64,000 bases of DNA from the NCBI GenBank assembly GCA_032622095.1, contig CP136063.1, positions 12,011,814 through 12,075,813 of the forward strand, read 5' to 3'. The position numbers and the translations under genes are program-made. The stretch is from Siphonodentalium dalli. Its lineage: Eukaryota > Mollusca > Scaphopoda > Gadilida > Siphonodentaliidae. Of this stretch, positions 12,066 through 24,479 are shown one piece after another; within the stretch, counting starts at the first letter, position 1; every line of letters begins with the position of its first letter. Under the pieces are notes generated by a model. That model had not been told where the DNA came from. It saw nothing but the letters and a program-made list of their open reading frames with translations, and made no database searches.

Positions 12066-12462
12066 TAGACTGGCTCTCGACAATTTATTATAGCTGTGCG
12101 CAATTGTTATATTGCACTGAAAGGGCGATAATGAGGATAGTGACTGGTGCGCATTGCACGATGGGCGCGCATTTTAACTGTGTTTTCGTGCACACATAGC
12201 TGCATTATTCCATTACCTATTATATACAAGCAGAACGAGCCGCAATATAGTATTTAAGTTATTAAAAGGACTTATACACCATAAATATGGAGGCGAATCT
12301 TCAAATATAACACATGTCACCGATGCCAGGGTATACGTTAGCTCTTTCTGGTTGCTGGTATTATGTTCTAATACATTATATGTATTTGAAGCATGCATCT
12401 ATAATAAAAAGGGAACCGACTATTTCCCCACAATGGCATGCATACGCAATGTGCTCTGTCAC
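12066..12462. other. No gene seen
   Basis: No coding or repeat structure recognised. Confidence 0.4.
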
Positions 12463-12636
12463 TAACTCGCGGCCATATTGGACCCACAAGGTCCGTTCCG
12501 TGGTTTTACTTAGCTTTCCAAATATGGCAGCCATGACAAATTCAAAAGCTCCATATATGGAAATGCTACTCCAAAACTTTGACGTGTAGCACTAAAACCA
12601 CGGAACCGGACCTGGATCCAATATGACCGCGAGTTA
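12463..12636. mobile_element. 174-bp MITE with about 45-bp terminal inverted repeats
   Basis: The left end TAACTCGCGGCCATATTGGA matches, in reverse complement, the right end TCCAATATGACCGCGAGTTA. Pairing continues inward through CCGTTCCGTGGTTTTA and TAAAACCACGGAACCGG, with a few mismatches, for about 45 bp per arm. The loop is about 85 bp and has no coding capacity. A flanking duplication is unclear, though a TA duplication absorbed in the termini is possible. Confidence 0.8.
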
Positions 12637-12872
12637 ATGATAGGTCGTATATACCACGACGGAGCAGCGAACTAAACGCTCTTTATTAAATGTCAACAGT
12701 CATGGAATACTGATACAAAACGCTCTTTAGGTATATTAATTAGACTTATTTCCAATCTGAGAAGCCATATATAAATGATGTTAATGCCATCTGCTCTGCT
12801 TCTGTTGACAAATATGCTAAACGCCTGGTATAAACGTGATCCACATACAGGAGGGTAATCATCCGTCAGTTG
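12637..12872. other. No gene seen
   Basis: Short spacer between the 174-bp MITE and the 53-bp array. The 73-codon minus frame (12693-12914) runs into the array and is not supported. Confidence 0.4.
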
Positions 12873-13618
12873 CTTTCCGGGGGTCGGTGGATTCCACATA
12901 CGAATATCTACCATTTAACTCGTGACTTTCCGGGGGTCGGTGGATTCCACATACAAATATTTACCATTTAACTCGTGACTTTCCGGGGGTCGGTGGATTC
13001 CACATACACATATTTACCATTTAACTCGTGACTGTCCGGGGGTCGGTGGATTCCACATAAGAATATCTACCATTTAACTCGTGACTGTCCGGTGGTCGGT
13101 GGATTCCACATACAAATATCTACCATTTAACTCGTGACTGTCCGGGGGTCGGTGGATTCCACATACGAATATCTACCATTTAACTCGTGACTGTCCGGTG
13201 GTCGGTGGATTCCACATACGAATATCTACCATTTAACTCGTGACTGTCCGGTGGTCGGTGGATTCCACATACAAATATCTACCATTTAACTCGTGACTGT
13301 CCGGGGGTCGGTGGATTCCACATACGAATATCTACCATTTAACTCGTGACTGTCCGGTGGTCGGTGGATTCCACATACGAATATCTACCATTTAACTCGT
13401 GACTGTCCGGGGGTCGGTGGATTCCACATACACATATTTACCATTTAACTCGTGACTGTCCGGGGGTCGGTGGATTCCACATACGAATATCTACCATTTA
13501 ACTCGTGACTGTCCGGGGGTCGGTGGATTCCACATACGAATATCTACCATTTAACTCGTGACTGTCCGGGGGTCGGTGGATTCCGCATACGAATATTTAC
13601 CATTTAACTCGTGACTTT
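12873..13618. repeat. 53-bp minisatellite, about 14 copies
   Basis: The unit contains CCGGGGGTCGGTGGATTCCA and TACCATTTAACTCGTGACTG. Units differ by single substitutions (GGGGGTCGG versus GGTGGTCGG; ACGAATATCT, ACAAATATCT or ACACATATTT). Variants recur in non-random order, as expected from unequal exchange. Confidence 0.95.
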
Positions 13619-13836
13619 CACAAATGTTATTGTGTCGTGTGTCTTGTCAATAACAGAAAACACTGCATTTTTCTCAACAGCTGGATATATCACAGAATGG
13701 CAACGCGGCCAGTATTGTGACTGTGGGATGGACAAAACCCGATTTGAGTAACAATACAATTAATTATATATAGTGGAGCCTCATACAAGGGTGCCGATTA
13801 GTTATCAATGTGAGAGGAGTCATCCAGTTCAAAATC

Positions 13837-14111
13837 ACTCCACTGGACTTACATTCAGTGAACTTTAATAATCGTGCAGCTTATTCCACTAGACTTACAT
13901 TCAGTGAACTTTAATAATCGTGCAGCTCATTCCACTAGACTTACATTCAGTGAACTTTAATAATCGTGCAGCTCATTCCACTAGACTTACATTCAGTGAA
14001 CTTTAATAATCGTGCAGCTCATTCCACTGGACTTACATTAAGTGAACTTCAATACTCGTGCAGCTCATTACACTGGACTTACACTAAGTGAACTTTAATA
14101 ATCGTGCAGCT
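13837..14111. repeat. 46-bp minisatellite, 6 copies
   Basis: The unit contains CCACTAGACTTACATTCAGT followed by GAACTTTAATAATCGTGCAG. The first and the last two copies carry CACTGGACTT and differ most, while the central copies are nearly identical. Confidence 0.93.
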
Positions 14112-14532
14112 GTTGAGATAACACTGTGTTGATAGAGGCTTATCCGGTTATAAAGTTTGATGCAGTAAAATAGCCGCACTTGATGACATTGAGATAGATA
14201 CATTTTGAATTTATTTCATGCAAAGAACAAAATCCAAGTAGCAGACGGAACATGATTAGGGTCGCTGATCGTAACCGATATATGATGTTCTTATCTATAG
14301 TAGCGCAGTTTCCCGTGCATCTATCATAGAATCCATATCAACATAGTTTTGTCCTGTATTTTCGTAATTGTTCAATCCACGGGTTAAAACATAAATCTGT
14401 TTTTGTTTACAATCGATACCCTTTAGAATCGTATTCAATGTTGATGGAGCCAAGACTTCAAGAACGGTGTCTACTGTATCCGTAAAAGAGAGTATAGCCA
14501 GTCGGCACATTTTGTAGCAAATGGTTTAGTGA
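14112..14532. other. No gene seen
   Basis: A 71-codon minus-strand frame (14295-14510) has no recognisable motif. Confidence 0.35.
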
Positions 14533-15045
14533 ACGTTCATACACTAGCAAGTGTGAACGGTATGGTTTGCACGGTATGGTTTGCACGGCATGGTTTGCAC
14601 GGTGTGGTTTGCACGGTGTGGTTTGTACGGTATGGTTTGCACGGCATGGTTTGCACGGCATGGTTTGCACGGTATGGTGAAAACGGTATGGTGAAAACGG
14701 TATGGTGAAAACGATATTGTGCCAGAATATTAAAGGAAACACACCAATCAGATGCATCTGCACGACAGCTAACTAGATGCGAAGTAAACTCTCTGTAGTT
14801 CCACATGTAGCGATGCTACCGACATTTGCCTGTAAATAGCATCCAATTAATTATCTCGCGAGAATCAACCATACAGGTATTCGACGGCAAATACCAGTAG
14901 CACCGTCACTCCATAAATGTTACTTCTCATGTTCGGTTTGGTAAAGATGCATGGTATATGTTCCGTTCATATTATGGCACCATGCGATTCTCTGTGACGA
15001 AATGTCTGCAAACCAAATCGTGAAAACTTGCTAGTGTATGAACGT
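14533..15045. mobile_element. Inverted-repeat element, 513 bp
   Basis: ACGTTCATACACTAGCAA at 14533-14550 is the exact reverse complement of TTGCTAGTGTATGAACGT at 15028-15045. Weaker pairing extends inward to a shared GGTTTGCA block, for about 40 bp per arm. The interior has no transposase. The left arm holds the 14-bp array annotated separately. The class is unknown and no clear target duplication is visible. Confidence 0.7.
14557..14713. repeat. 14-bp minisatellite inside a terminal inverted repeat
   Basis: About 11 units of ACGGTATGGTTTGC type occur, with variants CATGG, GTGTGG and a terminal GGTGAAA subtype. The unit equals the inner part of the element's left arm; the right arm keeps a single counterpart (reverse complement of GCAAACCAAATCGTGAAAAC near 15006). 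The array is therefore an expansion of the terminal repeat itself. Two minus-strand frames (89 and 101 codons) that read Cys/Pro/His repeats here are artefacts. Confidence 0.9.
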
Positions 15046-15261
15046 ACCATTATTGTGCGAATCAGAGTACTCACCATGGCGCAAATAATTTTATATTCGT
15101 AATTCTCTGGTTGGCGACCATTATATCGAACTGTGTAATGCCCAGTGTATGTAATATGACATATACCATACGCATGTCAAAGTGGTTCACAGTATTTATT
15201 TGTGAATTGGACGGTATGCTAACAATTATGGGCTCAACGCACCCTTTAAGGTTCAACTAGC

Positions 15262-15850
15262 AGGGTGAGCCTCACACAGATAGAAACATCCCAGGGGGGG
15301 CCTCACACAGATATAAACATCCCAGGGGGGCATCACACATATATAAACATCAAACGCACAGTGTCGTCTGCTCCATGTCATGTGGGGCTCTCTATGTGTT
15401 ATGTGTTTAACCCACCAGGAGCCTCACACGGATAGAAACATCCCAGGAGGAGCATCGCACAGACAGCAACATCCACTGCGGAGTGTCGTCTGCTCCATGG
15501 CATGTGGGGCTCTCTGTGGGTTATATGTTTAATACACAGGGAGCCTCACACAGATAGAAACATAACAGGGGGAGCCTCACACAGATAAAAACATCCCAAG
15601 GGGAGCATCACACAGATATAAACATTCAACGCGATGTGTCGTCTGCTCCATGCCATATGGGGGTCTCTATGGGTTATATTTATCCACTGGGAGCCGCACA
15701 CAGATAGAAACATCCACCGCGCTGTGTCGCCTACTCCACGCAACATGTGGCTCTATATGGGTTATATTCACCCACTTGGAGCCTCACACAGAAAAAACAT
15801 TCAACGCGGAGTGTCGTCTGCCCCATGTCATGTCGGGATCTCTATGGGCT
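15262..15850. repeat. Complex degenerate tandem repeat
   Basis: Two words alternate. One is GCCTCACACAGATAGAAACAT with CCCAGGGGGAGCATC, occurring about nine times with variation. The other is GTGTCGTCTGCTCCATG with GGGGCTCTCTATGGGTTAT, occurring about five times. The arrangement suggests a composite unit that was shortened and shuffled. Overlapping frames of 66-84 codons on both strands follow from the periodicity. Confidence 0.85.
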
Positions 15851-16934
15851 AGACACTTGGACGCTACATATATTAGTTCGTGCCACTGTACATTTACCGG
15901 CTAACGTGCAACATTGTTTTGAATCGTTTTTTACGAAATATGATTTTAGGACTGAGCGCCATGCACCGTGCTAATATCGAATTAACTCAGATTCAGTGCC
16001 CACGTTGAACTATGTAATATGACCATAAGTAATCGTAATTTGCGAGCCTCATTGTCATTGTTATGAGGTTATGGAAGAGGCCTGTATCGTTTACACTATT
16101 TGACAAAGAATATTTTAAACCGGACATAAACGTTTTTTTACCAACTTGTTATCAGTTTTGGTCAACATGACCTGGGGTATCGTTACACCGGTATTACGTG
16201 TATTTAACCTACACTGTACAACCAGTTGTAGTGTTGTGCCTCATACATAGCAAAACTTCAGATCTACTTCACTTCATGCCTATATTTTCACATTGATTCA
16301 TTTATTTCATAAAGATCGGTGTTGGCATGTTTTGCAAAAACAACAACTGGTTGAAACCTGAACATGTGTCATAATAGGGCAGTTAAGTGTAAATTCGTTC
16401 ACTTGGTGATACAAGCATGACATTTGGCATGGGTGATCAGTATGGGCCACCTGACAATTTGTTCTCAAAAATGCCAAATTTCAAAAGGACCGTTTTCAAG
16501 ATGACAGCCATTTTCAGCAGATCTAATAATCTAATTTGTGGACACCAAGCAAATGTATTATGTAAAACTGAAATAAGAGCTTGCATATTATTTTCAAAGA
16601 GAAAATGAGTGTTAGTACATAATTTGAGCTTGGTAAAACATTATATTGTTGACAAATATCTGCTTTATTTAACATGGCAGTCATACTTTAGGTCACTTCA
16701 CAGAAAACAAAAATTACTTGCAGGACATAACACAAATTATTTTCAAAAGTAACATCCATATAATTTAAACATGCCCTGACTACAACCAATGCCTTTGTTC
16801 CAACATTTGGCAGAAATTAGCCTCACACTTGATGTAAGTGACGAATGTTCTCCGTCCATGAGTATTCTCCGTCATGCCGGCTATGATAAATCGTTAATGC
16901 TAGCTACCTCTATATATTGCACCTAATGCGCATA
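15851..16934. other. No gene seen
   Basis: AT-rich. CAAGATGACAGCCATTTTCAG at 16498 loosely resembles the AAGATGGC repeat words elsewhere. A 63-codon frame at 16417 is not supported. Confidence 0.4.
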
Positions 16935-17478
16935 AGATTGTCCACTTATAAATGGACAATCGGTACCTAAAATGGTCGTTAATAAATGGACAATCCGACC
17001 ACGCGTGGCACGCGAGCTTGGGATTGTCCACTAAATCACGACCTATACATGTATATATAATCGTGCATGTTAGCTTCATATTAAATCTGAAGGGTAATAA
17101 CTCTATAAAGAATGTACCTTTTGTGAAATATAAGTCAAATTCTTCCCTTGGGTTTGTGGGCTTGGGGGAGGTTTGGGGTACGCTCTTTAAAAGCACTTCT
17201 TCGAATATTTCCGTTATTTCGTCAATAACTCTTCTTCAAATATCTCCGTTATTTCGTCAAAAACACTTCTTCTCATACAAATCACCGTTATTTAGCAAAT
17301 TAATATTATTTATAGAGTTATTGCCCTTCATATTAAATATGAAGCTAACATTCAGGATTAGCAAAACATGTGTTCATTTAGTGGACAATCCCAAGCTCGC
17401 GTGGCACGCGTGGTTGGATTGTCCATTTATTAATGACCATTTTAGGTACCAATTGTCCATTTATAAGTTGACAATCCT
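16935..17478. mobile_element. Fold-back element with about 170-bp inverted arms
   Basis: The left arm (16936 to about 17110) and right arm (about 17300 to 17477) pair over most of their length. Shared blocks in order are GATTGTCC-ACTTATAAATGG, GGTACCTAAAATGGTC, TTAATAAATGGACAATCC, CACGCGTG-CACGCGAGCTTGG, GATTGTCCACTAAAT and TTAGCTTCATATTAAATCTG. Sub-repeats of GATTGTCC/GGACAATC occur within each arm. The central 190 bp contains CTTCTTC/CGTTATTTCGTC repeats. Frames of 199 codons (plus) and 98 codons (minus) simply read across the arms; no transposase motif is seen. Confidence 0.85.
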
Positions 17479-18376
17479 TGAAGAATTGCCTGATATATTG
17501 ACACAGAGTATGCTAATCGCCAAAAGTGCATTATGGTTGAACATTTCATAAAGGAATGTATATTTAACAATCTTTTCCTCAAACCATAAGTTAAAACCTT
17601 GAAGAACACAACACGAATGCCGCCTAAACATAACCAATTAACCCACGGCCTGAACGTTAGTAATGATATTGGCCATATTAATCCACGGTCTGAACGTTAT
17701 TAATGACATTAACCATGTCAAGCGACACCACGTACCTCCAAAGCATATGCAGTGCTTTAAAAAGTGTAATATGATTAAATGGATAAATATCATATCAAAT
17801 TGATTAATCTCAGAGATGTCTATAAAATTGACATTCACCTTATTAACATACACGCATAGTGTCAACAGTCCACTATCTATAATATCATAGCATTTAACTC
17901 ATATTATATATAAACTGTAAAAATAATAATTTAAATGTCAATCTTGAATTGAAATTATCAAATTGTTTGTTATAGCGTACACTGTAGTTTCAAATAATAC
18001 TCGCATTGGATATGTTTGTGTATTCCCTACCACCGCTACTGGTCCCATTTTGAAGTCTGTTCGGACTTTTCTCCCGACCCCTAGATCGATTTCAACCAAA
18101 TTTGGTGTGGTGACTCTGTGTACGCTGGCGGAGGTTATAACGGCGTTAGTTTTTCAAAATTACGATTTAACAAAATGTAATTAAATACATAAAAAACAAA
18201 TGCTCTCACTATGGGTCTATTTCAGCGCCATATGTATGTACTTTATGGATGTGTTTTCACTGTGACCCGCGCCATCCAACATAATAATGAGTATTAGTCC
18301 ACTATGGGCTTATATCAGAACCAAATAAGTCCAATATGAACCAATGTCAATAGTTAGGTCCACTATGAACCTATTT
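17479..18376. other. Non-coding; one LINE-tail-like phrase
   Basis: At 18060-18130 the text GATCGATTTCAACCAAATTT with GGTGTGGTGACTCTG resembles the RTE-type tail words seen near 1200, in opposite orientation. CCACTATG(A/G)(A/G)C words recur loosely between 18297 and 18370. No gene is supported. Confidence 0.35.
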
Positions 18377-18573
18377 GCCCGAGGATACATGGGTGTGTAA
18401 CTACTCTGTATAACTAATAGATGCATGTATATGCCTTATACTGCCCGAGAATACATGGGTGTATAACTACTCTGTATAATTTATAGAGGTATGTATATGA
18501 CCTATACTGTCCGAGGATACATTGGTGTGTAACTACTCTGTATAATTAATAGATGATGTATATGACTTATACT
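18377..18573. repeat. 66-bp tandem repeat, 3 copies
   Basis: Copies start at 18377, 18443 and 18509 with GCCCGAGGATACATGGGTGT (variants GCCCGAGAATAC and GTCCGAGGATAC) and contain AACTACTCTGTATAA. Moderate divergence. Confidence 0.9.
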
Positions 18574-20990
18574 GTTATCGCGAGTTTTAGCATGTACATA
18601 ACTGATGAATAACCAGCCTATGTATCATAACTATTTTGTTGACATGTAGATAGCCGTGGGTTTATTCCTTCCGGTTGGAAATCGGCTTATCGTGCTGGCT
18701 ATTTACCTGCATGTTCGGTTGGCCGGTGTGACGCTGCTAACCCACGTTATCAGGTTTAACATCGCCTTTGCCATATTGACATAACACATAAAACAATATA
18801 ATATCACGAAATAATAGAAATTAATTACTGGGTGCAAGCCGTCGGAATGCATTACTATATACACTCTTATATATAACAATCCGTATAGGTACTTCAGAGA
18901 ACCAATACGTATCCTAGTTACAAAGCAATGGGTATCAAAAAGCATTTGGTTCCATATACTGATATAATACTTTGGTACTATCCTATCTCGGAATCAAATG
19001 GTGACCCACGTTATTGTACCACGTGATGCACGATACAATTTACGAAAACATTGCGGCGTTCGGCCACTTGAGGCGATTGAGTTTTTTATAGTATATAACA
19101 ATGGACGGAGACACAAACGAATAGCAGATTTACACATTTTGTGTTGGAATCGCTCTCGGCCTCGGCTTACATGCTGTATCGTGTGCCCAATTAGGTACGT
19201 TATGTTCTTTGGATGGAGGTATATTTAAGAATACGGAGGTGAATTTCTCGTAAATTTATCAACATATTTTTGTGTGAGAAATTGGACCTAACTTGCTTCT
19301 TAATAACCTGGAATATTGTTAGCACTTTGTTGATTATGTTTTTACATGAACGGGCCACAATGGTATAACCTCCGAAAATTAACGGGCGCTAATAATTGAT
19401 ATTTTCCTCTGCAAATATCAGTGAACTCAGACAGACCAAATTCAAACAGCTTTGTCATTGAGTGCAGTGGAGACATGCACGACAGTATTGTGAATTACCA
19501 AAGACAGATACTTAAGTTTCACAAAACTATAAACCGCTCAATTAACTCACAAGAGTCAACCACTGGTGACTAGGATTACGAGACATACAATTATGTAGAA
19601 ATTAGTCGGAATTATGACGTCACAGATCAGTCATGACTAATGAGTCAGTCACAAGTTTGTTGGCTACAACGGACACGTACCTGTACAAAGGACGTTGGGT
19701 CATATTCTTCAATTTTCATCGAAACGTGATTTGTGAACCATGTCGCCATGACATATCACCCAGTTACGGAGTCTGCTATTCTTTTAATCGAAACGCCGGT
19801 GACGGTGTGATATTGTTGTGATATATTTATGGAATGACGGATAATCTAGGATATACGGATCCAATTCTGGGACACACGTTATAACTGAATCAATCACAAG
19901 CTTTTAGTTACGTGTACTGCAGCTATGCTCTAATTAATAATCCCCTTTAACAAGGTCGTAGGGCGTTAATGATACCGGTTATACCATACCGCCGATCAAC
20001 CATGGTCAAGTGGTTGAAATGTGTCAACCGCAGGTAATCTATCTACAGTACTATTAATAATAATTTGCGACTACTGTACTCCGCATTAATTTTTATACTA
20101 TACACAAAACAATATTTCAATTAATAATTTGTTTATGGTTTAATCAACATTCGAAGTTGGTCACTGACCGAAATTCGCAACTGCATCATCAATGCAGTGT
20201 CAAGCCATGCCAGAAATATACACTCTGTGGTGGTTATAATACTGACTTTAAAACGGTATGAAGGTCGGTCGTGGTAGGATTGCTCATGGTTAATAGCATC
20301 AACAAGTTGAACAACAACGCGGTAATATTGTTGGCAACATCGCCAGGGGGGGTCAATTAGAGCTTAGCTGTATGCATACATGAACAGGTAGACCATTCCA
20401 ATGTCCAGATTCATCATGTTCTTATCAAAACATGTCTGGCTACATGTGTGGTTATCATTCTGAGCGATTCGGCCGTTTCCGCTTTGCTAGGAAATAACCT
20501 ATGCCATAACAACTGGAAACCATATTCACGAAATTCTACATTATATGGCTCTGGTGATCAGGCAATGACATTGACTCGTTAACACATAGATGCGAATGGA
20601 GTATAATTTATTCACTATGTCTGTACCAAACTTGATCATATATTAATTACATTAAGCTCTCTTTGTGTTATCTTAGCATTTGTTCATATACCGATACAAC
20701 ACGTTGGAAATGTACAATAAGCAAAACACTCAACACCGTGGCGATTTTTTTGGGGGAGTGATAATAATAATGGTGACCCAATCAACACCAAAATCTTGTG
20801 GCGAGGACTAGTGAGGGCTATAGCGGTATTTTACAAACAACTTGGTGTCAGTTTTAATTAACCAAATTTAATGGTCTCCCCATTGTTGAGTATTTTGCTT
20901 ATCACACGCTATTTACAACATGTTCTGAAACATAATTTGGCTTTGTTCACATAATGCAGCGTGGAACTACGATTTCATACTATTTACGCG
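18574..20990. other. No gene seen
   Basis: Frames of 62-80 codons on both strands (for example 18703-18945 minus and 18998-19228 plus) carry no recognisable motif. Around 18888-18985 the words GGTACTTCAGAGAACCAA and TTTGGTACTATCC relate to the palindrome cluster at 22960-23340. Confidence 0.4.
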
Positions 20991-21039
20991 ATATTGATAT
21001 GGGTATTAAGAAAGGTCTGAGTGAACCACAGATTAAATA

Positions 21040-22620
21040 TAATTGCCTGATCGGGCTAAAATAGACCGATCGGCCTTCCTGGCACAGTGCTCACTGTTGC
21101 AAGAGCGGGAACTCTTATTTTTTTGACAATTTGAATATGTTTGTTTGAATATCTGTATACATGTATGTTTAGTTTGACTATTCTCCATAAATAATTAAAT
21201 GGTGTCCTGCAAAAGAGATCAGAATTAATTTTGTTTTAAGTATTGGTTTGCTATCCGTGTCCCACATGCATGTTGGCTGTGAAAGACCGATCAGACTATT
21301 TTAGCCAGACCATGCTATTATACATGCAGATCGATTTGTGGTTCATCCAGAACTGTTTAAGATGTCTGATTTATTATGTTTAATACGGTTCAAGCCCATT
21401 AGTGCCAACGCATAGCAATATATCTGCAATAAATCACAAATCGTAAAGATGCTTGAGATTTATCGCAAAAGTGTTTGTGATTTTTCGCAAAGTCGTTTTG
21501 TGATTTATCGCAAAGATTTGCTTCCCTCATCACACATGCATGCTGGCTGTGAATGATCGATCAGGCTATTTTAGCCCAACCGGGCAATTATAGATTGATA
21601 GTTTGTTCACTCAGACCTGTTTAAGATGTCTGATTTATAATGTTTACTTTAATTAAACACAAATTAAGAAATTTGGACGATTATTTCAGACAATCAGACA
21701 TGTTTAGGATGTCTGATTTATAATGTTTACAGAAGCCCATTAGCGCAAAAAAAACCTTTGTGACACACCTCAAACATCTTTGCGATAAATTGCAAAATAT
21801 AATCACCCAGTCTGAGAGTGATCGTAAAGATGTTTAAGGTTTGCGTGTTATTGCAGAGGTGTTTGTGATTTTTCGCAAAGGTTGCTCCCCCCATCACACA
21901 TGCAGCTGGCTGTGAATGACTGATCGGTCTATTTTAGACCGGGCAATTATAGATTGATAGGTTGTTCACTCAGATGTTTGATCTATAATGTTTACACATA
22001 AATTAAGAAATATGGACGATTATTTCAGACAAATTTTACTCCACGTACAGGCAACAGGTCAGGGAAATGTCCGATTTATAATGTTTACAGAAGCCCATTA
22101 GCACCAAATAAATTTGTGCCAAATCTCAAACATCTTTCCGATAAATCGCAAGTTATAATCACCCAGTACGCAGTCTGAGAGTTATCGAAAAGATGTTTGA
22201 GATTTATCGTAAAGGTTTGCGAGATATTGCAAAGGTGTTTGTGATTTTTCGCAAAGTTGTTTTGTGATTTATCGCAAAGGGTTCCTCCCCTTATCCCACG
22301 TGCATGATGGCTGTGAAAGACCGATCGGTCTATTTTAGCCCAACCGTGCTATTATAGATCGATTGGTAGTTTACCCAGACCTGTTGAAGATGTCTGATTT
22401 ATATTTATATTTATACGGTTCAAGCCCATTAGTGCCACTGCATAAAAATATATCTGCGATCACAAAACATTGCAATTAATCGCAAACCTTTGAGATCAAT
22501 CAAAAACCATTACACTAAATCGCATGTATTTATTGCAAAGTAGTTTCCGATTCGCAAAGTTTGCGATTCATCGCAAGGTAGTTTTTTATTTATCGGCTGT
22601 TATAGATCGATTGGTATTTC
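21040..22620. repeat. Diverged repeat domain rich in GCGATAAA words
   Basis: At least four head-to-tail units of roughly 270-400 bp occur. Each has a CATGCATG-TGGCTGTGAA phrase (21260, 21530, 21894, 22291), then GACCGATCGGTCTATTTTAG or a variant, then CAGACCTGTTTAAGATGTCTGAT, then AGCCCATTAG. Between these lie runs of TTTATCGCAAA/GATTTTTCGCAAAG words on either strand. No reading frame of 60 codons or more crosses the domain. It may be a decayed transposon cluster or an old satellite. Confidence 0.7.
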
Positions 22621-22960
22621 ATCCAGACCTGTCTGAGATGTTTGATTTATAATGTTCACCTTAATATTATTGCACACAAATTAAGAAATTAATTTATACA
22701 TTCAGACCAATTTTACTCCACATGCACGGAGCAGTTCATGGAAATCCTGAAATCGAGATATTAAACCTTGAATTAAGTACAAAATCACGATCAAGGTTCT
22801 ATACTAATAAAATGAATACATGTATAATTCGTATTATTTCATTTAACACCCTGCAATGGACTCCATGTAATTAATTCGATGTTTAAACGCCATAGCATCA
22901 TTTGGAATCTAACATGCCACATTGTTAAATTTGCCGTCGGTCATGTTTCGTAATTTCGAG
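22621..22960. other. No gene seen
   Basis: AT-rich spacer that fades out of the preceding repeat domain. Confidence 0.35.
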
Positions 22961-23345
22961 TGCTTGGTATCTACGCCCGCTTAGTACCTACATGTATATG
23001 TTTGGTTCTCTGAAGTACCAAATTGGTTGGTACTATGCATAGTACGTAAATACTTCAGAGTACCTATCTTGATATTTGGTACTTCAGATAATATAATGGG
23101 TGTGTCAAGTAAGCGTGTATGTCTTGGCACTTCATATCGAGTGCGTCATGGCTTCGTTGACATAAAGGCGGTGTGGGTATTATATACATAATGCCAGGAT
23201 AGAACCTAAATATTTGGTAGGTACTCTAGAGTACCAAAAATTGTTGGTACTCTAGAGTACCAAAACCAAAAGTTTGGTACTCCCCCTGGGACAAAGCTTA
23301 GTACCTACGTAGGTACTCTAGAGTACCTATTGTTTTAAGAGTGTA
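22961..23345. repeat. Cluster of GGTACTCTAGAGTACC palindromes
   Basis: Perfect 16-nt palindrome GGTACTCTAGAGTACC occurs near 23220, 23246 and 23312, and GTACTATGCATAGTAC near 23032. Interspersed phrases are CTTAGTACCTAC (22979 and 23298) and TTTGGTACT. The repeated CTTAGTACCTAC near both ends suggests a self-complementary mobile element or two fused fragments. Confidence 0.75.
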
Positions 23346-24479
23346 TGAACTTGCCGGAATGTTTTCCACTGAATACAAACACTTAAAATAATAGACAAAT
23401 GTCATCAAATTCTGATTTAGTCATACTGTCTGGAAGTAACTGTCCAAATTGAGTTATACTGTTGAATGTTGACGGATGAACTTGGAATCACGCACAATTT
23501 TAACTTAACCGATACCGGCAAACGGTATTTTTGAACGGTGTAGATAAAGACCGGGTGATATCGTTATATTCTAATATGTGTATTATACACTGGGAAAACT
23601 TTTAATCAATTTAACCGCTTTAATTGTTAAACGTGATATTGTTTGCACTAAACCATATTTTTGGCCGTACCACATGACACCCGTGCTTGGAGCGAGAACA
23701 TAGTTGTTCTCAACAAACATTCGACATTGTTAGACACGAATCACGTGTACGTATCACGTGTTGATGAGTGCATTGTCTCAAAGTTTCAAAATGGACGATT
23801 TTGTAAAGGCGAAGTGAACGACTCGGATATTCTAATCTGGACGAATCATTTACATGTAATAATTGCTGCCTTGTGCGAACTCCTAACTATAAAAGAAAAG
23901 GTTCAGATGGACATGTTTAGAAAGAGATAAGTACCCCGAATAGTCGGTGTTAATATCATTTCTACCGTCACAAAGCTAGAGGTCATGCACGGCCACCGTG
24001 CCGTATCCGCTAGTTACAACGAAAATTTGTAAACGCATCATTTTTTTAATCTGATGAATTAATCTTGATTTTTCAATTTGGATAAATTTTAACAGAGGCC
24101 TCAAAACAAACAACATAATGAACTCTGAGACTGTTACATGTTATTGTTTCAACTCGGTAACGAGTACGGATTTGATAATGTACGAAACATGTATCGAGCC
24201 TGTTTGATGGAACAAAAACATCGTTTTATCTGAGAATTCTTTGTAATGACGGGTTTTATTTTGTATTGTATATCATTGTTATTAACTTATTGTTTACAAC
24301 TTGTTTCTGTTCACAATCACACTCAGTGAGCGAGCGAGTGACAAACAACATCACTGTCATCAGAACATGTCTGCCATTGTCTGGTCTTGAGTTAGTTCAA
24401 AATAAACGTAATACTGCGTAAACTTCGTAGTGTTTACGTTCAACTTGAACTAGCCATGGGTGAACACCGATCCATGTTC
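23346..24479. other. No confident gene; one 89-codon frame
   Basis: A plus-strand frame at 23661-23930 reads 89 residues of ordinary composition (ends KEKVQMDMFRKR) and is not repeat-derived. I recognise no domain and see no splice context that would make it an exon. The rest is AT-rich and featureless. Confidence 0.3.

Noticed and set aside
14458-14806. Cys/Pro/His-repeat frames of 89 and 101 codons on the minus strand
   Set aside because: Generated by the 14-bp minisatellite read in two frames.
16952-17551. 199-codon frame
   Set aside because: Reads across both arms of a fold-back element; no transposase or other motif.
23661-23930. Possible small gene of 89 codons
   Set aside because: Ordinary composition but no recognised domain, no homologous motif and no exon signals; kept only as a note.
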